Made by a program: the position numbers and the translations under genes
Source: Agarivorans sp. Alg241-V36
GTDB taxonomy: Bacteria > Pseudomonadota > Gammaproteobacteria > Enterobacterales > Celerinatantimonadaceae
Assembly (NCBI RefSeq): GCF_900537085.1
Contig: NZ_UNRE01000002.1
Span: 124,289 to 188,288, forward strand
DNA length: 64,000 bases
Direction of reading: 5' to 3'
In this document: piece after piece, positions 1-8,646 of the stretch
Layout of the letters: every line of letters starts with the position of its first letter
How positions within the stretch are numbered: position 1 is the stretch's first letter
Notes under the pieces: model-generated
What the model was told of the DNA's origin: nothing
The model's database searches: none
What the model saw: the letters and a program-made list of their open reading frames with translations, nothing else

Positions 1-111
1 TGTGTCTGTGCAGGGTGTTGGTATAACTGGGCGTTTAATGTCGCTCAATTAATAGGAGGTAAGCTACTTGAAATGTTAGCTATTTATGCAATCGCTAAAG
101 CGTTAATCTAA
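1..111 (+). CDS. possible 3' end of an unidentified gene entering from the left edge
   Basis: Frame 1 is open from the first base to a TAA at 109-111 and reads 36 codons rich in Leu, Ile and Ala, with a Cys-x-x-Cys and a Tyr-Asn-Trp near its start. It could be the tail of a small membrane or secreted protein cut by the window edge. A frame this short can stay open by chance, so this is only a possibility, and I do not recognise the family. Confidence 0.2.
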   Translation, partial: CVCAGCWYNWAFNVAQLIGGKLLEMLAIYAIAKALI

Positions 112-537
112 CTCGTTAACTACCTTGTTAACATGGCTTTTAGCCTAATTATTTTATAGCCATTTCGTTTTGCCAATGAATGGCCGTTTCCCAGCAGTCC
201 TTGCTCTGTTTAGCTGTCTATTATTCTCTCAACAACAGTACTACTTTAGCGCTGGAAAAAGCGCCTATCTTTGCGATTTTATTAAGAGCGGAAAATTAAC
301 TGAACAAAACATAACCGTTAAGTACCCTTATTTTTAGTGTTTATTTTTCCAACTCTTTTACGTTTTTTAGTAATTGTGAATGACTCTCTATTTATCTAAT
401 AAATGATTATGGTTTTTAACCAAAGGTAGGCTTTACTCGGGTTGATGGTTTTTTAATCAGTGTAGTTGTCGGGATTAATTAGCTATTACTAAAAATAAAA
501 TTCTAAATGCAATTGCTCTACAAGGAGAAGTGAAGTA
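112..537. other. AT-rich intergenic region upstream of the GH43-like gene
   Basis: No coding frame or clear hairpin was found here. The only site I can support is the ribosome binding site AAGGAG at 522-527, which sits about ten bases before the ATG at 538. The promoter of the following gene must lie in this stretch or further left, but I could not place convincing -35 and -10 boxes. Confidence 0.5.
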
Positions 538-1746
538 ATGAATATAATTAAAAACAATTTCACGAACTGTAATAAAATTGTGATTGGTGTAATGCTTGCC
601 CCATTATTAGTGGTAAGTTCATATGCCGAAACATTAAGAAATAGAACATTGTTACCTGAGGTATGGGCTCCAAATCTAATTTGGGATGGTGGTAATAATC
701 CTCACTTTAATAAGTGGCAGCCAGTTGGCTCTGCAGATCCTACCGCTAAAGTTTTTAACGGAACCCTGTACGTTTATACCTCAACAGACAGTAAAGAACT
801 TTGCCAAATACGCAGTGACAAGCTACAAAAACATGCTTATGCACCTTGGGCTAATACCGGGTTTTGTATGCCGGGTTATCAAGTTTTTTCTTCTGCTGAT
901 GCCTCACTAAATCAGAGTACTTGGCAGAAGCATGGTTTGGTATTACGCCAAAAAGACGTGCCTTGGGCTAGAAAGTCTGCCGAAGGTTGGGGCAATAGCG
1001 CCACTATGTGGGCGGCTGACGTTGTAGAGGGAGATGATGGTAAGTATTACATGTTCTTCCCAAGTGTGAGAGGTGACAATAACCATCAAACCATCGGTGT
1101 GGCGGTGGCAGATTCCCCTGCGGGTCCATTTGTTGCGAGGCCTTCACCGATTGCTACCTCCAATAATTTTGACCATGTGTTTGACCCGTCGGTAATCAAG
1201 GTGGGCAACCAGTGGTACATTTTCTACGCTAAAAATGGCAGTGGGGGTAACAAAGCAATTTGGGCTGCAAAAATTGATGCCAACTTCAACTATATTTATA
1301 ACCCTCTCGATTTAATGCTAGAGCCGGGCAGTTATCTGGAAGGGCCCCATGCTTACATGATAGGTAGTGACCTGTGGTTACAATGGGCAAGTGTTACTGC
1401 GCCAGCTCAATGGCCTTATCCTGGTGGCTACCAAATAAAGCAGGCGGTGGCATGGAATAACAATAATCCGCTATCGAATTTTGATCAGCGAGGCATTATG
1501 GTTCATCCATTTGGTAATCCAGGCACTAACCATGGCTCGGTTGTTTCTTGGGCGAATAACTATTGGGCGTTTTATCACGACCATTTAAATGGCAAAAACT
1601 CAGGCTATACACCCACTGCACCCAACCAAACACATAACTACCGTCGAGCGATGTATAGCTTAGTGGAAATTGATGTATCAAAACGTGGTGAAGTTAAACC
1701 ATTTAGACCAGATAATATAGTGAGTCAGCCTAGTTTATCTAATTGA
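538..1746 (+). CDS. secreted GH43-like glycoside hydrolase (five-bladed beta-propeller; arabinan/xylan-type)
   Basis: Predicted secreted enzyme of the GH43 or a related five-bladed propeller family, which removes or cleaves arabinose- or xylose-containing chains. Residues 1-30 form a signal peptide ending in SSYA. The three carboxylates expected in the fold are visible: Asp67 in GSADPTA, Asp216 in FDPSV and Glu268 in LEGPH. Blade motifs such as DGKYYMFF, NQWYIFY and the NHGSVV/NYWAFYHDH region near residue 330 fit the same fold. At 402 residues it is a single catalytic domain with no binding module. The start is supported by AAGGAG upstream. No sugar transporter or arabinose-use genes lie beside it, so the substrate (arabinan, arabinoxylan or an algal glycan) cannot be decided. 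Family assignment is firm at fold level and weaker at substrate level. Confidence 0.8.
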   Translation: MNIIKNNFTNCNKIVIGVMLAPLLVVSSYAETLRNRTLLPEVWAPNLIWDGGNNPHFNKWQPVGSADPTAKVFNGTLYVYTSTDSKELCQIRSDKLQKHAYAPWANTGFCMPGYQVFSSADASLNQSTWQKHGLVLRQKDVPWARKSAEGWGNSATMWAADVVEGDDGKYYMFFPSVRGDNNHQTIGVAVADSPAGPFVARPSPIATSNNFDHVFDPSVIKVGNQWYIFYAKNGSGGNKAIWAAKIDANFNYIYNPLDLMLEPGSYLEGPHAYMIGSDLWLQWASVTAPAQWPYPGGYQIKQAVAWNNNNPLSNFDQRGIMVHPFGNPGTNHGSVVSWANNYWAFYHDHLNGKNSGYTPTAPNQTHNYRRAMYSLVEIDVSKRGEVKPFRPDNIVSQPSLSN

Positions 1747-1936
1747 TGTTGAGCCCTTAAAGCTTATTGCCCTTAACAGTTTAAGTGAAATGTGTTTTTT
1801 TATGGAAGCTACATATTTTGTTTATTCAAATCGGGCGTAGGCTTTATTCAATGAATCTGGCCACGGCTTAGTTTAAATAAAGTCTTGCTGTGGCCCAGAC
1901 TGTTTAGCTATTAACGCTAAGTGATGGAGCCAATTA

Positions 1937-2956
1937 ATGTTGAATGTTCGATGTTTAGTTATGCTCTCATTTGTTGCCCTGCTGATGGGGGGCGCATTCT
2001 CACTTAAGGGATTTGACGGTAAAGACGAAACCTTAGCAGAGTTAGTTAGTGTTCAAGCGCGTTCGCAGATACCTGCAAATGCAAAAGCTTATAGCAGCCC
2101 AACAGTTGACACTTTTTCGTTAGGGGAGCCGTTAACCGAGGGAGATAGGCTTCAGGATAAGAATTCTCTCATTGGAGTTAATGACTTTGCTGGGCAATTG
2201 ACCATGCAAGTCGGTAGTGCAGCGTCTAAAGAAAACTTTCTCCAATCAATGGGCTTACTGGAGCAATGGGCTAAATACGACTTGATGGAAGTTTTCGCGT
2301 GGTTAGAACGACAAGATACCCAAGAAATGGCAAGTTTTTACCAAGCTATAGTGTTAAGCGCCTTGTTGGATCCGCTTAGCGATAAACAGCAGTTGGCTTA
2401 CCTCATCGCCAAGCTCCCTCAAGACTTAACGAATCACAGTTTTTTAATCACGACTTTTGCTAATGAGTTGGCCAAGCAAGATATTAACTTAGCCTTAGAA
2501 TGGCTAGAAACCGTTGAGCTAGAAAGTTCGGCTAGCCACGCAAAATCAAGCGTATTAACGCAATGGGCACAGCTGCAACCCAACTTAGCTTTAGATTTTT
2601 TATTAGAGCAACCAGAGTTAGAACCATCACTCACTCAACAAGTCGCGGTTAATGCTATTTCAGCAATGAGCACTCAAGAGCTTACTCGGCATATTGAACA
2701 CTTGTATCGCTACCCCGAAGCTTTGCAGCTAAGTATTAGCGGTGCACTAGTGAGAACGATGCTAGCGCGTCAGCCAACGTTGGCGAAACAGTGGATCGAT
2801 GAGCAAGCGAGAGGCCCGATTAAAGATGCCTCATTACAGGAGTATATTCGGCATCAAGCAAGTTACATGGATAACGGTGAATTGAGGGAGTTAATTCTGG
2901 AAGTTGAAGACTCTAACTTATCTAAAACACTATGGGCTTTAGTTGCCAGTGAGTAA
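1937..2956 (+). CDS. membrane-anchored or secreted alpha-helical repeat protein, function unknown
   Basis: A 339-residue protein with an N-terminal hydrophobic segment (residues 5-23) that is probably an uncleaved anchor or signal peptide, followed by an entirely helical region. From about residue 105 onward it shows short repeated helical pairs in which a Trp-Ala or Trp-Leu pair recurs before a Pro or Leu turn, for example LEQWAKYD, LEWLETVE and LTQWAQLQPNLAL. This resembles HEAT/TPR-like solenoid proteins with a W-A-x-x-x-P type repeat. GGAG at 1925-1928 precedes the ATG. It follows the GH43-like gene after 190 bases without overlap, so it is probably a separate unit. I do not recognise a named family; a scaffold role is only inferred from the repeats. 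Confidence 0.65.
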   Translation: MLNVRCLVMLSFVALLMGGAFSLKGFDGKDETLAELVSVQARSQIPANAKAYSSPTVDTFSLGEPLTEGDRLQDKNSLIGVNDFAGQLTMQVGSAASKENFLQSMGLLEQWAKYDLMEVFAWLERQDTQEMASFYQAIVLSALLDPLSDKQQLAYLIAKLPQDLTNHSFLITTFANELAKQDINLALEWLETVELESSASHAKSSVLTQWAQLQPNLALDFLLEQPELEPSLTQQVAVNAISAMSTQELTRHIEHLYRYPEALQLSISGALVRTMLARQPTLAKQWIDEQARGPIKDASLQEYIRHQASYMDNGELRELILEVEDSNLSKTLWALVASE

Positions 2957-2986
2957 GCCTATTGGCAGTAGTAGTTGAGAAACTAA

Positions 2987-3006
2987 AAAGCCTCAAAAGA
3001 GGCTTT
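2987..3006. terminator. rho-independent-type hairpin between convergent genes
   Basis: AAAGCCTC (2987-2994) pairs perfectly with GAGGCTTT (2999-3006) around an AAAA loop. It lies between the stop of the helical-repeat gene and the convergent yghU gene, so it can serve both directions. The T-run is short on the plus strand; on the minus strand the paired A tract supplies T residues. Confidence 0.65.
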
Positions 3007-3053
3007 ATTGGTTTGCTTGAACGCTTATTTAGCGCTAGACACCTTGCTAGAAC

Positions 3054-3911
3054 TTAAGGCTTTTTACTTAGCACCGCATCTATATCTGCTGCGCTGTGGC
3101 GTTCTGCCAATTGCTCCCACTCTTCGCCCCAAACGCGATTAACAATGCGGCCGCGCTGCACGGCCGGCCGTTGTTCAATTTCTTTGGCCCAACGCATTAC
3201 ATTGGTGTAGCTAGCGGCATCCAAAAACTCGGCGGCTTCATACACCGTGTTAAGCACCACATTGCCATACCAAGGCCAGGTAGCAATATCGGCGATGCTA
3301 TATTCACTGCCACCCAAATACTGATTGTTGGCGAGGCGTTTATCCAATACATCTAGCTGGCGTTTGGTTTCCATGGTGAAGCGGTTAATTGGGTATTCGT
3401 ATTTCTCTGGCGCATAGGCATAAAAATGACCAAAGCCACCACCAAGGTAAGGGGCCGAGCCTTGCAGCCAAAACAGCCAGTTCATGGTTTCGGTGCGTGC
3501 TGCTGGATCTTTAGGAAGTAAGTGGCCAAATTTTTCAGCCAAATAAAGCAAAATAGCACCTGATTCAAATACTCGAATCGGCGTATCACCGGAATGGTCA
3601 CTTAAGGCCGGGATTTTAGAATTTGGGTTAATATCAACAAAGCCAGAAGAGAATTGATCGCCTTCGCCAATGTTAATTAAATAAGCGTCGTACTCTGCCT
3701 CTTTAATACCCAGTGCAAGCAGCTCCTCAAGCATAATCGTTACTTTTTGCCCGTTAGGCGTAGCGAGCGAATGCAGTTGCAAAGGGTTGGCGCCCACAGC
3801 CAGGGTTTTCTCATGCCGAGCGCCTGAATCGGGTCGATTAATGCTTGCCCACTGACCACCACTTTCGCTGTCCATGGTCCAAACTTTAGGCGGTATAAAT
3901 TCTGTAGTCAT
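3054..3911 (-). CDS. yghU: glutathione S-transferase family disulfide-bond oxidoreductase YghU
   Basis: A cytosolic GST-fold protein of the YghU/nu class, which binds glutathione and reduces disulfides (YghU of E. coli acts on 2-hydroxyethyl disulfide). Its 285 residues nearly match the E. coli length. The thioredoxin-like N-terminal domain carries TPNGQKVTIMLEEL near residue 51, NPNSKIPAL near 100 and RVFESGAILLYLAEKFG near 115. The helical C-terminal domain has TETMNWLFWLQG, GHFYAYAPEKYEY and RPAVQRGRIVNR. These match what I recall of YghU almost word for word, so confidence is high. It is transcribed alone, facing the helical-repeat gene; the short upstream region contains no other gene. 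Confidence 0.93.
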   Translation of the reverse strand: MTTEFIPPKVWTMDSESGGQWASINRPDSGARHEKTLAVGANPLQLHSLATPNGQKVTIMLEELLALGIKEAEYDAYLINIGEGDQFSSGFVDINPNSKIPALSDHSGDTPIRVFESGAILLYLAEKFGHLLPKDPAARTETMNWLFWLQGSAPYLGGGFGHFYAYAPEKYEYPINRFTMETKRQLDVLDKRLANNQYLGGSEYSIADIATWPWYGNVVLNTVYEAAEFLDAASYTNVMRWAKEIEQRPAVQRGRIVNRVWGEEWEQLAERHSAADIDAVLSKKP

Positions 3912-4079
3912 TACTGCTCCTTAACTGGTTTGCTGCTAACAAGATAAATATGTTGGCAAATACGGGCGTTAATAAAGTGTAGGGTTAACTATAAGAACCG
4001 TTAACTGATAAAACAATTCGAATGGAAGCGGATATTGTTTAATTACATTACCTTGAGATAGAGAGGCGAACAAGATATT

Positions 4080-4110
4080 GCTATGCCGCATAACAGTGTA
4101 GCGGCATAGC
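4080..4110. terminator. perfect 10-bp hairpin downstream of the MFS gene
   Basis: GCTATGCCGC (4080-4089) is followed after an 11-base loop by its exact complement GCGGCATAGC (4101-4110). It lies just after the stop of the minus-strand MFS gene. There is no strong U-tract after it, so it may act as an mRNA 3' end stabiliser rather than a classical terminator. Confidence 0.5.
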
Positions 4111-4117
4111 AAATGGT

Positions 4118-5311
4118 TTAACGAGAGCGGCGTTTAAGGCCTAAAGTAAGTGCTGCAATGGCTAAAGTAATTAGCATACTCATAGCGCAAAACTCTACAA
4201 TCGCTACAAAGCCGTCGCTGTCGATGAGTTCGCCAGCGATTAGTGCTCCAGAACCAAAACCAAAAGACATAGCAAACAGCAAGATACCTTGGGTTAGCGC
4301 CGGAGAGTAGGGGCTGAGTTGCTCGGCGATGGCGGGGATCACCATATCAAACCAAGAAATAGCCTGCATCAGCAGCACAATCAACAAAACCGGTAGGGCG
4401 CTAGGTATTTGTGTTCCCACAGCTAAGCACAAACCAATAGCGGTAATGGCGTAGCAGCTAAGCCCGGTTATCCACACAACATAAGGGCCGCTTTTATCTG
4501 CCCAGCGACCGGCGGGTTCAAGCAGTATGATGGTTAGAATGGCTGAGATAGCTAAGCCAAAGGCCGAGTGCCCCAAGTCCACCGAAAATACCTGTTTAAT
4601 AATTAGTGGACCTGTTTCCATTAGGTTGGTAGAGGTAAACATTGAAAGAAAAATAGTGACCAAAAAGGCACAAAACGCCGCTTTGTTTTTCGGTGTCAGA
4701 GTCTCTTCTTTGTTGGTTTCGTCAGCCGCTTGCTCAAGCTCTTTGCTCTGGCTTATTTTAGGTGGCGGGGCAATAAACACCGTAACGATAGAAATACTCA
4801 CCAGTGCCATTAGCAATTGCAATTGCAATTGTTGCTCGCTAGTCCAATTAAATAGGCTTACTAAGCCTAGTAATGAGCCGGCGATAACAATACCTAAAAA
4901 CTGAAATTGGAATAGCCTGCTTAAGCCTCGGCTATGTAGCTTGGCTGGCAGTGCATTTAACACAAAAGTTGGGTTTAGCACCAACTGCGACACCGTACCA
5001 ATGCCAATACTTAAGCCAACCAGCAAGTACATATAGCTTTGCGTAGTAGCGAAGTAGAGCAGTATTAGCGATAGTAAGTGAGAGAATAGCGCCACCTTTT
5101 GCAGTTGCCGATGAATCGCGTATTTGTCGGCCAGCCAGCCAATAAGTGGCGCGCTAATACCAAAAATGCCAATGAGCGACATGACCGAGCCCATTAACGC
5201 TCCGCTGCCAGTGCGTTCAATAATTAGTGGGGCAAGTAGCAGGGCAATCGCTACCCACTGCACCACGCCAATCGACATTTGGGCCACGTACCAAGGTTTA
5301 ACGGTTTTCAT
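4118..5311 (-). CDS. major facilitator superfamily transporter
   Basis: A 397-residue inner-membrane protein with about twelve hydrophobic segments, typical of an MFS transporter. Loop 2-3 carries the usual MFS signature in the form GWLADKYAIHRQLQK (residues ~58-72), with the G-x-x-x-D-(K/R) pattern. A charged central loop, rich in Glu and Lys at ~190-215, separates the two six-helix halves. The second half has the matching AGRWADKSGPY loop. No substrate can be read from the sequence and no regulator is adjacent. The ATG at 5311 is followed at once by the first helix. A tandem CAATTG hexamer run inside the gene encodes a Gln-Leu repeat and has no obvious meaning. Confidence 0.85.
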   Translation of the reverse strand: MKTVKPWYVAQMSIGVVQWVAIALLLAPLIIERTGSGALMGSVMSLIGIFGISAPLIGWLADKYAIHRQLQKVALFSHLLSLILLYFATTQSYMYLLVGLSIGIGTVSQLVLNPTFVLNALPAKLHSRGLSRLFQFQFLGIVIAGSLLGLVSLFNWTSEQQLQLQLLMALVSISIVTVFIAPPPKISQSKELEQAADETNKEETLTPKNKAAFCAFLVTIFLSMFTSTNLMETGPLIIKQVFSVDLGHSAFGLAISAILTIILLEPAGRWADKSGPYVVWITGLSCYAITAIGLCLAVGTQIPSALPVLLIVLLMQAISWFDMVIPAIAEQLSPYSPALTQGILLFAMSFGFGSGALIAGELIDSDGFVAIVEFCAMSMLITLAIAALTLGLKRRSR

Positions 5312-5478
5312 TTATACCTCCAGAGTTAATTCAACTCGCCTTGATTTCCTCAAAACTTGCTAAAGCTATTGAGTGAAAACATCGGCGGATAATTTGGTTT
5401 AACTCAGGGTATGAATATCGCCCGCTTCGGCACAGTGTCTTACTCGTTGTTACTTAGCCGCTTAAGTAAGTTACGTAG

Positions 5479-5742
5479 GCTTATTGTTCCATTTACCAAA
5501 AAGAACTGATTTATGGCTACGACGGCGGCGATTTCCAATTTGCATTTAGCCTTGATGATGCGCGCACCTTTGGTGGAGAAGTCTTTGAAATCAACGGTCA
5601 GCAGTTAAGCATTGAATACAACCAAGAACACGACTTTGCTTATTTGGTAGGGGAAGATGGAGAGCAGCTGCCTACTCACAATGGTTTGTTTTGGGTGGTA
5701 TGGTCTCATAGGTTCCCAGATATCATTACCTTAAATGGCTAG
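5479..5742 (+). pseudogene. decayed gene remnant resembling the C-terminal end of a DUF3179-type protein
   Basis: Between the MFS gene and the terminator at 5761, one plus-strand frame is open from 5479 to a TAG at 5740-5742 and reads like genuine protein: YGYDGGDFQFAF, then VFEINGQQLSIEYNQEH, then LPTHNGLFWVVWSHRFPD. The final stretch resembles the end of DUF3179 proteins, where a Leu-Pro, Phe-Trp and Trp-x-x-Phe-(H)-Pro-Asp pattern closes the domain. The frame has no start codon and is blocked by a TAG at 5476-5478. The missing N-terminal portion is not visible in the 5312-5478 region. I read this as the surviving 3' end of a deleted gene that kept its terminator. The DUF3179 match is from memory and tentative. 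Confidence 0.45.
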
Positions 5743-5760
5743 TACAAAACATGAGATAAA

Positions 5761-5794
5761 AGAAGCCCGCTAAAAGCGGGCTTCTGTCTTTTTT
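5761..5794 (+). terminator. strong intrinsic terminator
   Basis: AGAAGCCCGC (5761-5770) pairs perfectly with GCGGGCTTCT (5776-5785) around a TAAAA loop and is followed by a T-rich tail at 5786-5794. It faces the plus strand and directly follows the DUF3179-like remnant, so it is probably the terminator of the lost gene. Confidence 0.8.
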
Positions 5795-5909
5795 GGGCTA
5801 ACTGCTTACGTTTTGAGCGTTGCCAAACTTGTTAAAAAACAGGGAGGTGTAACTCGTAATTGCCCCAAAGCAAGCTAGGTGTTTTCGAGACAATTAAAAG
5901 CCTATCGTT

Positions 5910-5940
5910 CTAAAACCCCGCAATTATTGCGAGGTTTTAG
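5910..5940. terminator. hairpin downstream of the first DUF1989 gene
   Basis: CTAAAACC at 5910 and GGTTTTAG ending at 5940 are complementary, with an inner CGCAAT/ATTGCG pair that makes a long, nearly continuous stem. It lies just past the stop of the minus-strand DUF1989 gene. The U-tract is poor on the minus strand, so termination strength is uncertain. Confidence 0.5.
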
Positions 5941-5952
5941 AGGGGCCGTTAC

Positions 5953-6978
5953 TTATTGATTCAAATCGATAACATCGATAGGAAATTGCAATGTCACTGG
6001 CTCTAATGGCTGTTGCTCAGCTAATGAGCTATCGCGAGCTTCCACGCGTTTCCATGCTTCGCCTGCCCAACCTTGGATCTTGTCGGTTAAAGCTGGAGCA
6101 TAAGGTTCGATGCCGGTGTCGAATACTTCGATGAAGACATCGTTGTTTTCTATTTTGGTGTAGCAAGTGTGCTGGTCACCATATGGGCAGTTAGAGATCA
6201 CTACGTACATGTCTTGCTCGGCATACCATTCAATCGCAGTGCCATCTTTCACTGGTGGCGTTGGGCACATGCGAGCTCGCGTGATGTTTTGCTCGTCCAA
6301 CATGAACTGGTTGCCTTGAAAAATGTTCCAGTCGTTGCGGTCAGCAAAGTACTGAACCACTTCTTTGCGTAGCTTCTCATCCTGAATATTAGCGATAGCT
6401 GGAATGCGGTTAAATGCATGCATAAAGTTCTCGTGGCAAGAGTTCGTCACTTTATCCAGTCCATGTGCCAGGCCGATGTATTCTGGCGAACAGTGAGCAG
6501 CTAACCAGATATGGGTAAAGCCGTCTTCCAACTCCTCATAGGGGAATTCATCTTCTACCAACGTTGCCATTTTACGGAAGTGGCGTGATTGTGACCAAAT
6601 ACCCGACATTAGGCGTTGGTTAAAGCCTTCGATGGCCGTTGAATTCAGGTGGTCTGAATACTGCGCCAAGTCGGTGGTAACCATTAACACATCCATGATT
6701 TGGGTGCGGCCATTGTTACCTTTTGCATTTGGGCGTTGCTCTATGCGGATCACTTGACCAGCTTTGACTAAAAACGAGTTACCTGTTTCGGCTTTTAATA
6801 CGTCGGAATAAACATGTTTACGCGTGTTGTTGCGTTTGGTATCACGTACCCGCTCGTAGAAGGCTAAGTCAGCCGATAAAGAGTCTGAGTAAGTTTTTAC
6901 TGGATCAACCTCTGCGTCATAAGAAGAGTTGAAGTTTTCGGTCAGTTGTTCACCACATGATTTGCTTAGATTAGTCAT
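5953..6978 (-). CDS. DUF1989 (urea carboxylase-associated) family protein, copy A
   Basis: A cytosolic protein of the DUF1989 family. Other members include the paired CgiA/CgiB subunits of carboxyguanidine deiminase in guanidine breakdown. Visible family features are AGQVIRIEQRP and the following NGRTQI.D (residues ~75-100), DEFPYE (~147), a Cys/His-rich AAHCSPEY followed by SCHENF (~165-185), and AEQDMYVVISNCPY (~255), which is the conserved region with a late Cys. At about 341 residues it is longer than the usual ~200-280, with extra N- and C-terminal parts. GAGGAA at 6985-6990 favours the ATG at 6978 over the one at 6984. It is downstream of the small membrane protein at 7100-7420 and is clearly paralogous to 9049-9969. 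No guanidine or urea carboxylase gene is nearby, so its substrate is unknown. Confidence 0.75.
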   Translation of the reverse strand: MTNLSKSCGEQLTENFNSSYDAEVDPVKTYSDSLSADLAFYERVRDTKRNNTRKHVYSDVLKAETGNSFLVKAGQVIRIEQRPNAKGNNGRTQIMDVLMVTTDLAQYSDHLNSTAIEGFNQRLMSGIWSQSRHFRKMATLVEDEFPYEELEDGFTHIWLAAHCSPEYIGLAHGLDKVTNSCHENFMHAFNRIPAIANIQDEKLRKEVVQYFADRNDWNIFQGNQFMLDEQNITRARMCPTPPVKDGTAIEWYAEQDMYVVISNCPYGDQHTCYTKIENNDVFIEVFDTGIEPYAPALTDKIQGWAGEAWKRVEARDSSLAEQQPLEPVTLQFPIDVIDLNQ

Positions 6979-7099
6979 ATTCATTTCCTCAAAAAATATG
7001 CAGCATCCGTTCGAAGTTGGTTACCGATACTCCTTTGTGCACCGGATTAAAGTATGGGGTTGCCCCCTGAATTCTGTTTGTTCAATAAAAAGGTGAATG

Positions 7100-7420
7100 C
7101 TATTGGTTATCGCTTTTTCTGCCTTTCTTGTTATTGGTGTTTTGTTTAAATAGTCGCTTTATTTCTGCCGTTATCAGTATCACGATGGGCTTACCCAGAC
7201 ATGCCGCTGAACCAAACAGAAACACCTCGTTAACCACAAAGCCAATGCTTGAATAAAAAGCGATTTGACTTACCGTCCATCCTTGTGACGCACCATAAGA
7301 TGCCAAGCTCGCTGGCACAGCCACCATGCCGACGTTTGTCGCTATAAACACAGCCAGTGCTGTTTTCTTAAACCGTGTGTCAACGAGCGCCGTAATGCCT
7401 GTATTTGATTGATGTGACAT
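7100..7420 (-). CDS. small two-helix membrane protein, copy A
   Basis: A 106-residue inner-membrane protein with two hydrophobic segments (~20-45 and ~57-80) and a short basic C-terminal tail rich in Lys, Arg and Asn. The second helix carries VNEVFLFGSAACLGKPI, sharing the G/N-EV-F-F-x-A-x-x-LGKP pattern with the second copy at 8647-8979. The pattern also resembles small proteins annotated as transporter suffix domain; I recall this only generally. It is the first gene after the divergent promoter shared with the LysR gene at 7672, with DUF1989 copy A 115 bases downstream, so the two are probably cotranscribed. It could be an accessory subunit or a small transporter. Confidence 0.65.
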   Translation of the reverse strand: MSHQSNTGITALVDTRFKKTALAVFIATNVGMVAVPASLASYGASQGWTVSQIAFYSSIGFVVNEVFLFGSAACLGKPIVILITAEIKRLFKQNTNNKKGRKSDNQ

Positions 7421-7671
7421 AACAAATCCTCATAACTTCATTAAGAGAGTAAACGCTTAATCTTCCGCAACATGGTTGCTTTCCAATCTCTCCCCGTTTG
7501 GTGATGCCCATATTAGTCATTTTTTATTTAATTAAAATTCAGTAAACCTTAAGAAAAATTGACACATTAAGAGAGTGATATGGCTTACTAGTGCGCTTGA
7601 AATGCATCACAAAGGCTCTATCATTAAGCTAAATCAACGATTTATACATTTAAGGTGTAAGGATTTCTGAC
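7421..7671. promoter_or_regulatory. divergent promoter region of cassette A
   Basis: This 251-base AT-rich region separates the minus-strand membrane-protein/DUF1989 genes from the plus-strand LysR gene. Divergent LysR regulators commonly bind such a region and control both sides. I could not pick a reliable T-N11-A operator by eye, so the function is inferred from gene layout only. Confidence 0.45.
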
Positions 7672-8541
7672 ATGTTGACTGTGAGCTTATTGCAGCTACA
7701 GGCTTTTGTGACTTCTGCAAAGTTAGGTTCGTTTTCATCTGCCGCCAGAAAGATGAAAAAAACACACTCTGCCATCAGTATGACGATTGCGAACTTAGAG
7801 CTCGACTTGAATCAGGACCTGTTTGATCGCTCAACACGCAATCCAACGCTAACGCCAGCGGGAGAGCAGTTGCTAAAAGAAGCTGAGTTGGTGCTAGCCC
7901 AATGTGAAAATTTTGAAAGGTTAGCCAATGCGCTAGAACCAGAGGAAGAGGTTGAATTTACGCTCGCCCTCGATAGTGTTTATAGCATCCCATTTGAGAA
8001 ACAAATTTTAGAGATGCTCGCAACGCGCTTTCCTCGTTTAGCGCTAAAAATGGTGGAAAGTCCTTCCTCAGAAGTGATTAGCTCGGTAATCCAAGAAAAG
8101 GCGAATATTGGATTCACCTTAGTTGAGCAGCCGCTATTTAGTAACTTAGGTGCTATTTCTTTGCCGCCTGCCAACTTGTTATATGTTGCCACTCCAGAGC
8201 ACCCACTGGCGTCCTTAGAATGCGTGTCTTTAATTGATTTAAAACATCATCGCCAAGCATACATGCCGCATCACGCTAACCGCAACGACACCGCTATTTC
8301 ACCGAATACTTGGGAATGCGAATCTATATCGGCTGCCAAAACTGCGGTGGGATATGGTTTATGCTGGGCCATGGTGGTTGAGCCGTTTGTTAGCTCCGAT
8401 ATTGAATCAGGTCGGTTGGTCGCACTTAATGTTGAGCCATCACTTATAAAGCAAGTGTCCGCCGCATTAATATGGAAAATTGGCAAAGAGTCAGGGCCTG
8501 TTCATACTGCTCTCAGGGAACTATGCAGCCAACATAATTAA
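7672..8541 (+). CDS. LysR-family transcriptional regulator, cassette A
   Basis: A 289-residue LysR-type regulator. The N-terminal winged helix-turn-helix covers residues 3-62, with LQAFVTSAKLGSFSSAARKM, the recognition helix around HSAISMTIANLELDL and LFDRS, as usual for the family. The rest is a periplasmic-binding-protein-like effector domain (~90-289). It is divergent to the membrane-protein/DUF1989 pair at 5953-7420 and is paralogous to the regulator at 10143-11057, with nearly the same HTH (AARKMKKTHSAIS against AARKMRKAHSAVS). It most likely controls cassette A in response to the DUF1989 substrate or product. The effector is unknown. AAGG about ten bases upstream supports the ATG. Confidence 0.85.
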   Translation: MLTVSLLQLQAFVTSAKLGSFSSAARKMKKTHSAISMTIANLELDLNQDLFDRSTRNPTLTPAGEQLLKEAELVLAQCENFERLANALEPEEEVEFTLALDSVYSIPFEKQILEMLATRFPRLALKMVESPSSEVISSVIQEKANIGFTLVEQPLFSNLGAISLPPANLLYVATPEHPLASLECVSLIDLKHHRQAYMPHHANRNDTAISPNTWECESISAAKTAVGYGLCWAMVVEPFVSSDIESGRLVALNVEPSLIKQVSAALIWKIGKESGPVHTALRELCSQHN

Positions 8542-8609
8542 TTTTTAGGTATCACCTAAAGGCTAAGTTTACTGGCAGAAGGCTGCCATAAGGTAAGTCA
8601 GAAATAAAC

Positions 8610-8642
8610 GCATATCGGTGAGTTCAATACTCACCGATATGC
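8610..8642. terminator. perfect 13-bp hairpin between cassettes A and B
   Basis: GCATATCGGTGAG (8610-8622) and CTCACCGATATGC (8630-8642) are exact complements around a 7-base loop. It lies between the LysR gene of cassette A and the convergent membrane-protein gene of cassette B, so it likely ends both transcripts. The minus-strand side is followed by a moderately U-rich sequence. Confidence 0.65.
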
Positions 8643-8646
8643 TTGG

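Noticed and set aside
4816-4834. CAATTG hexamer repeated three times
   Set aside because: It lies in frame inside the MFS gene and encodes a simple Gln-Leu run in a membrane protein; no sign of a regulatory role.
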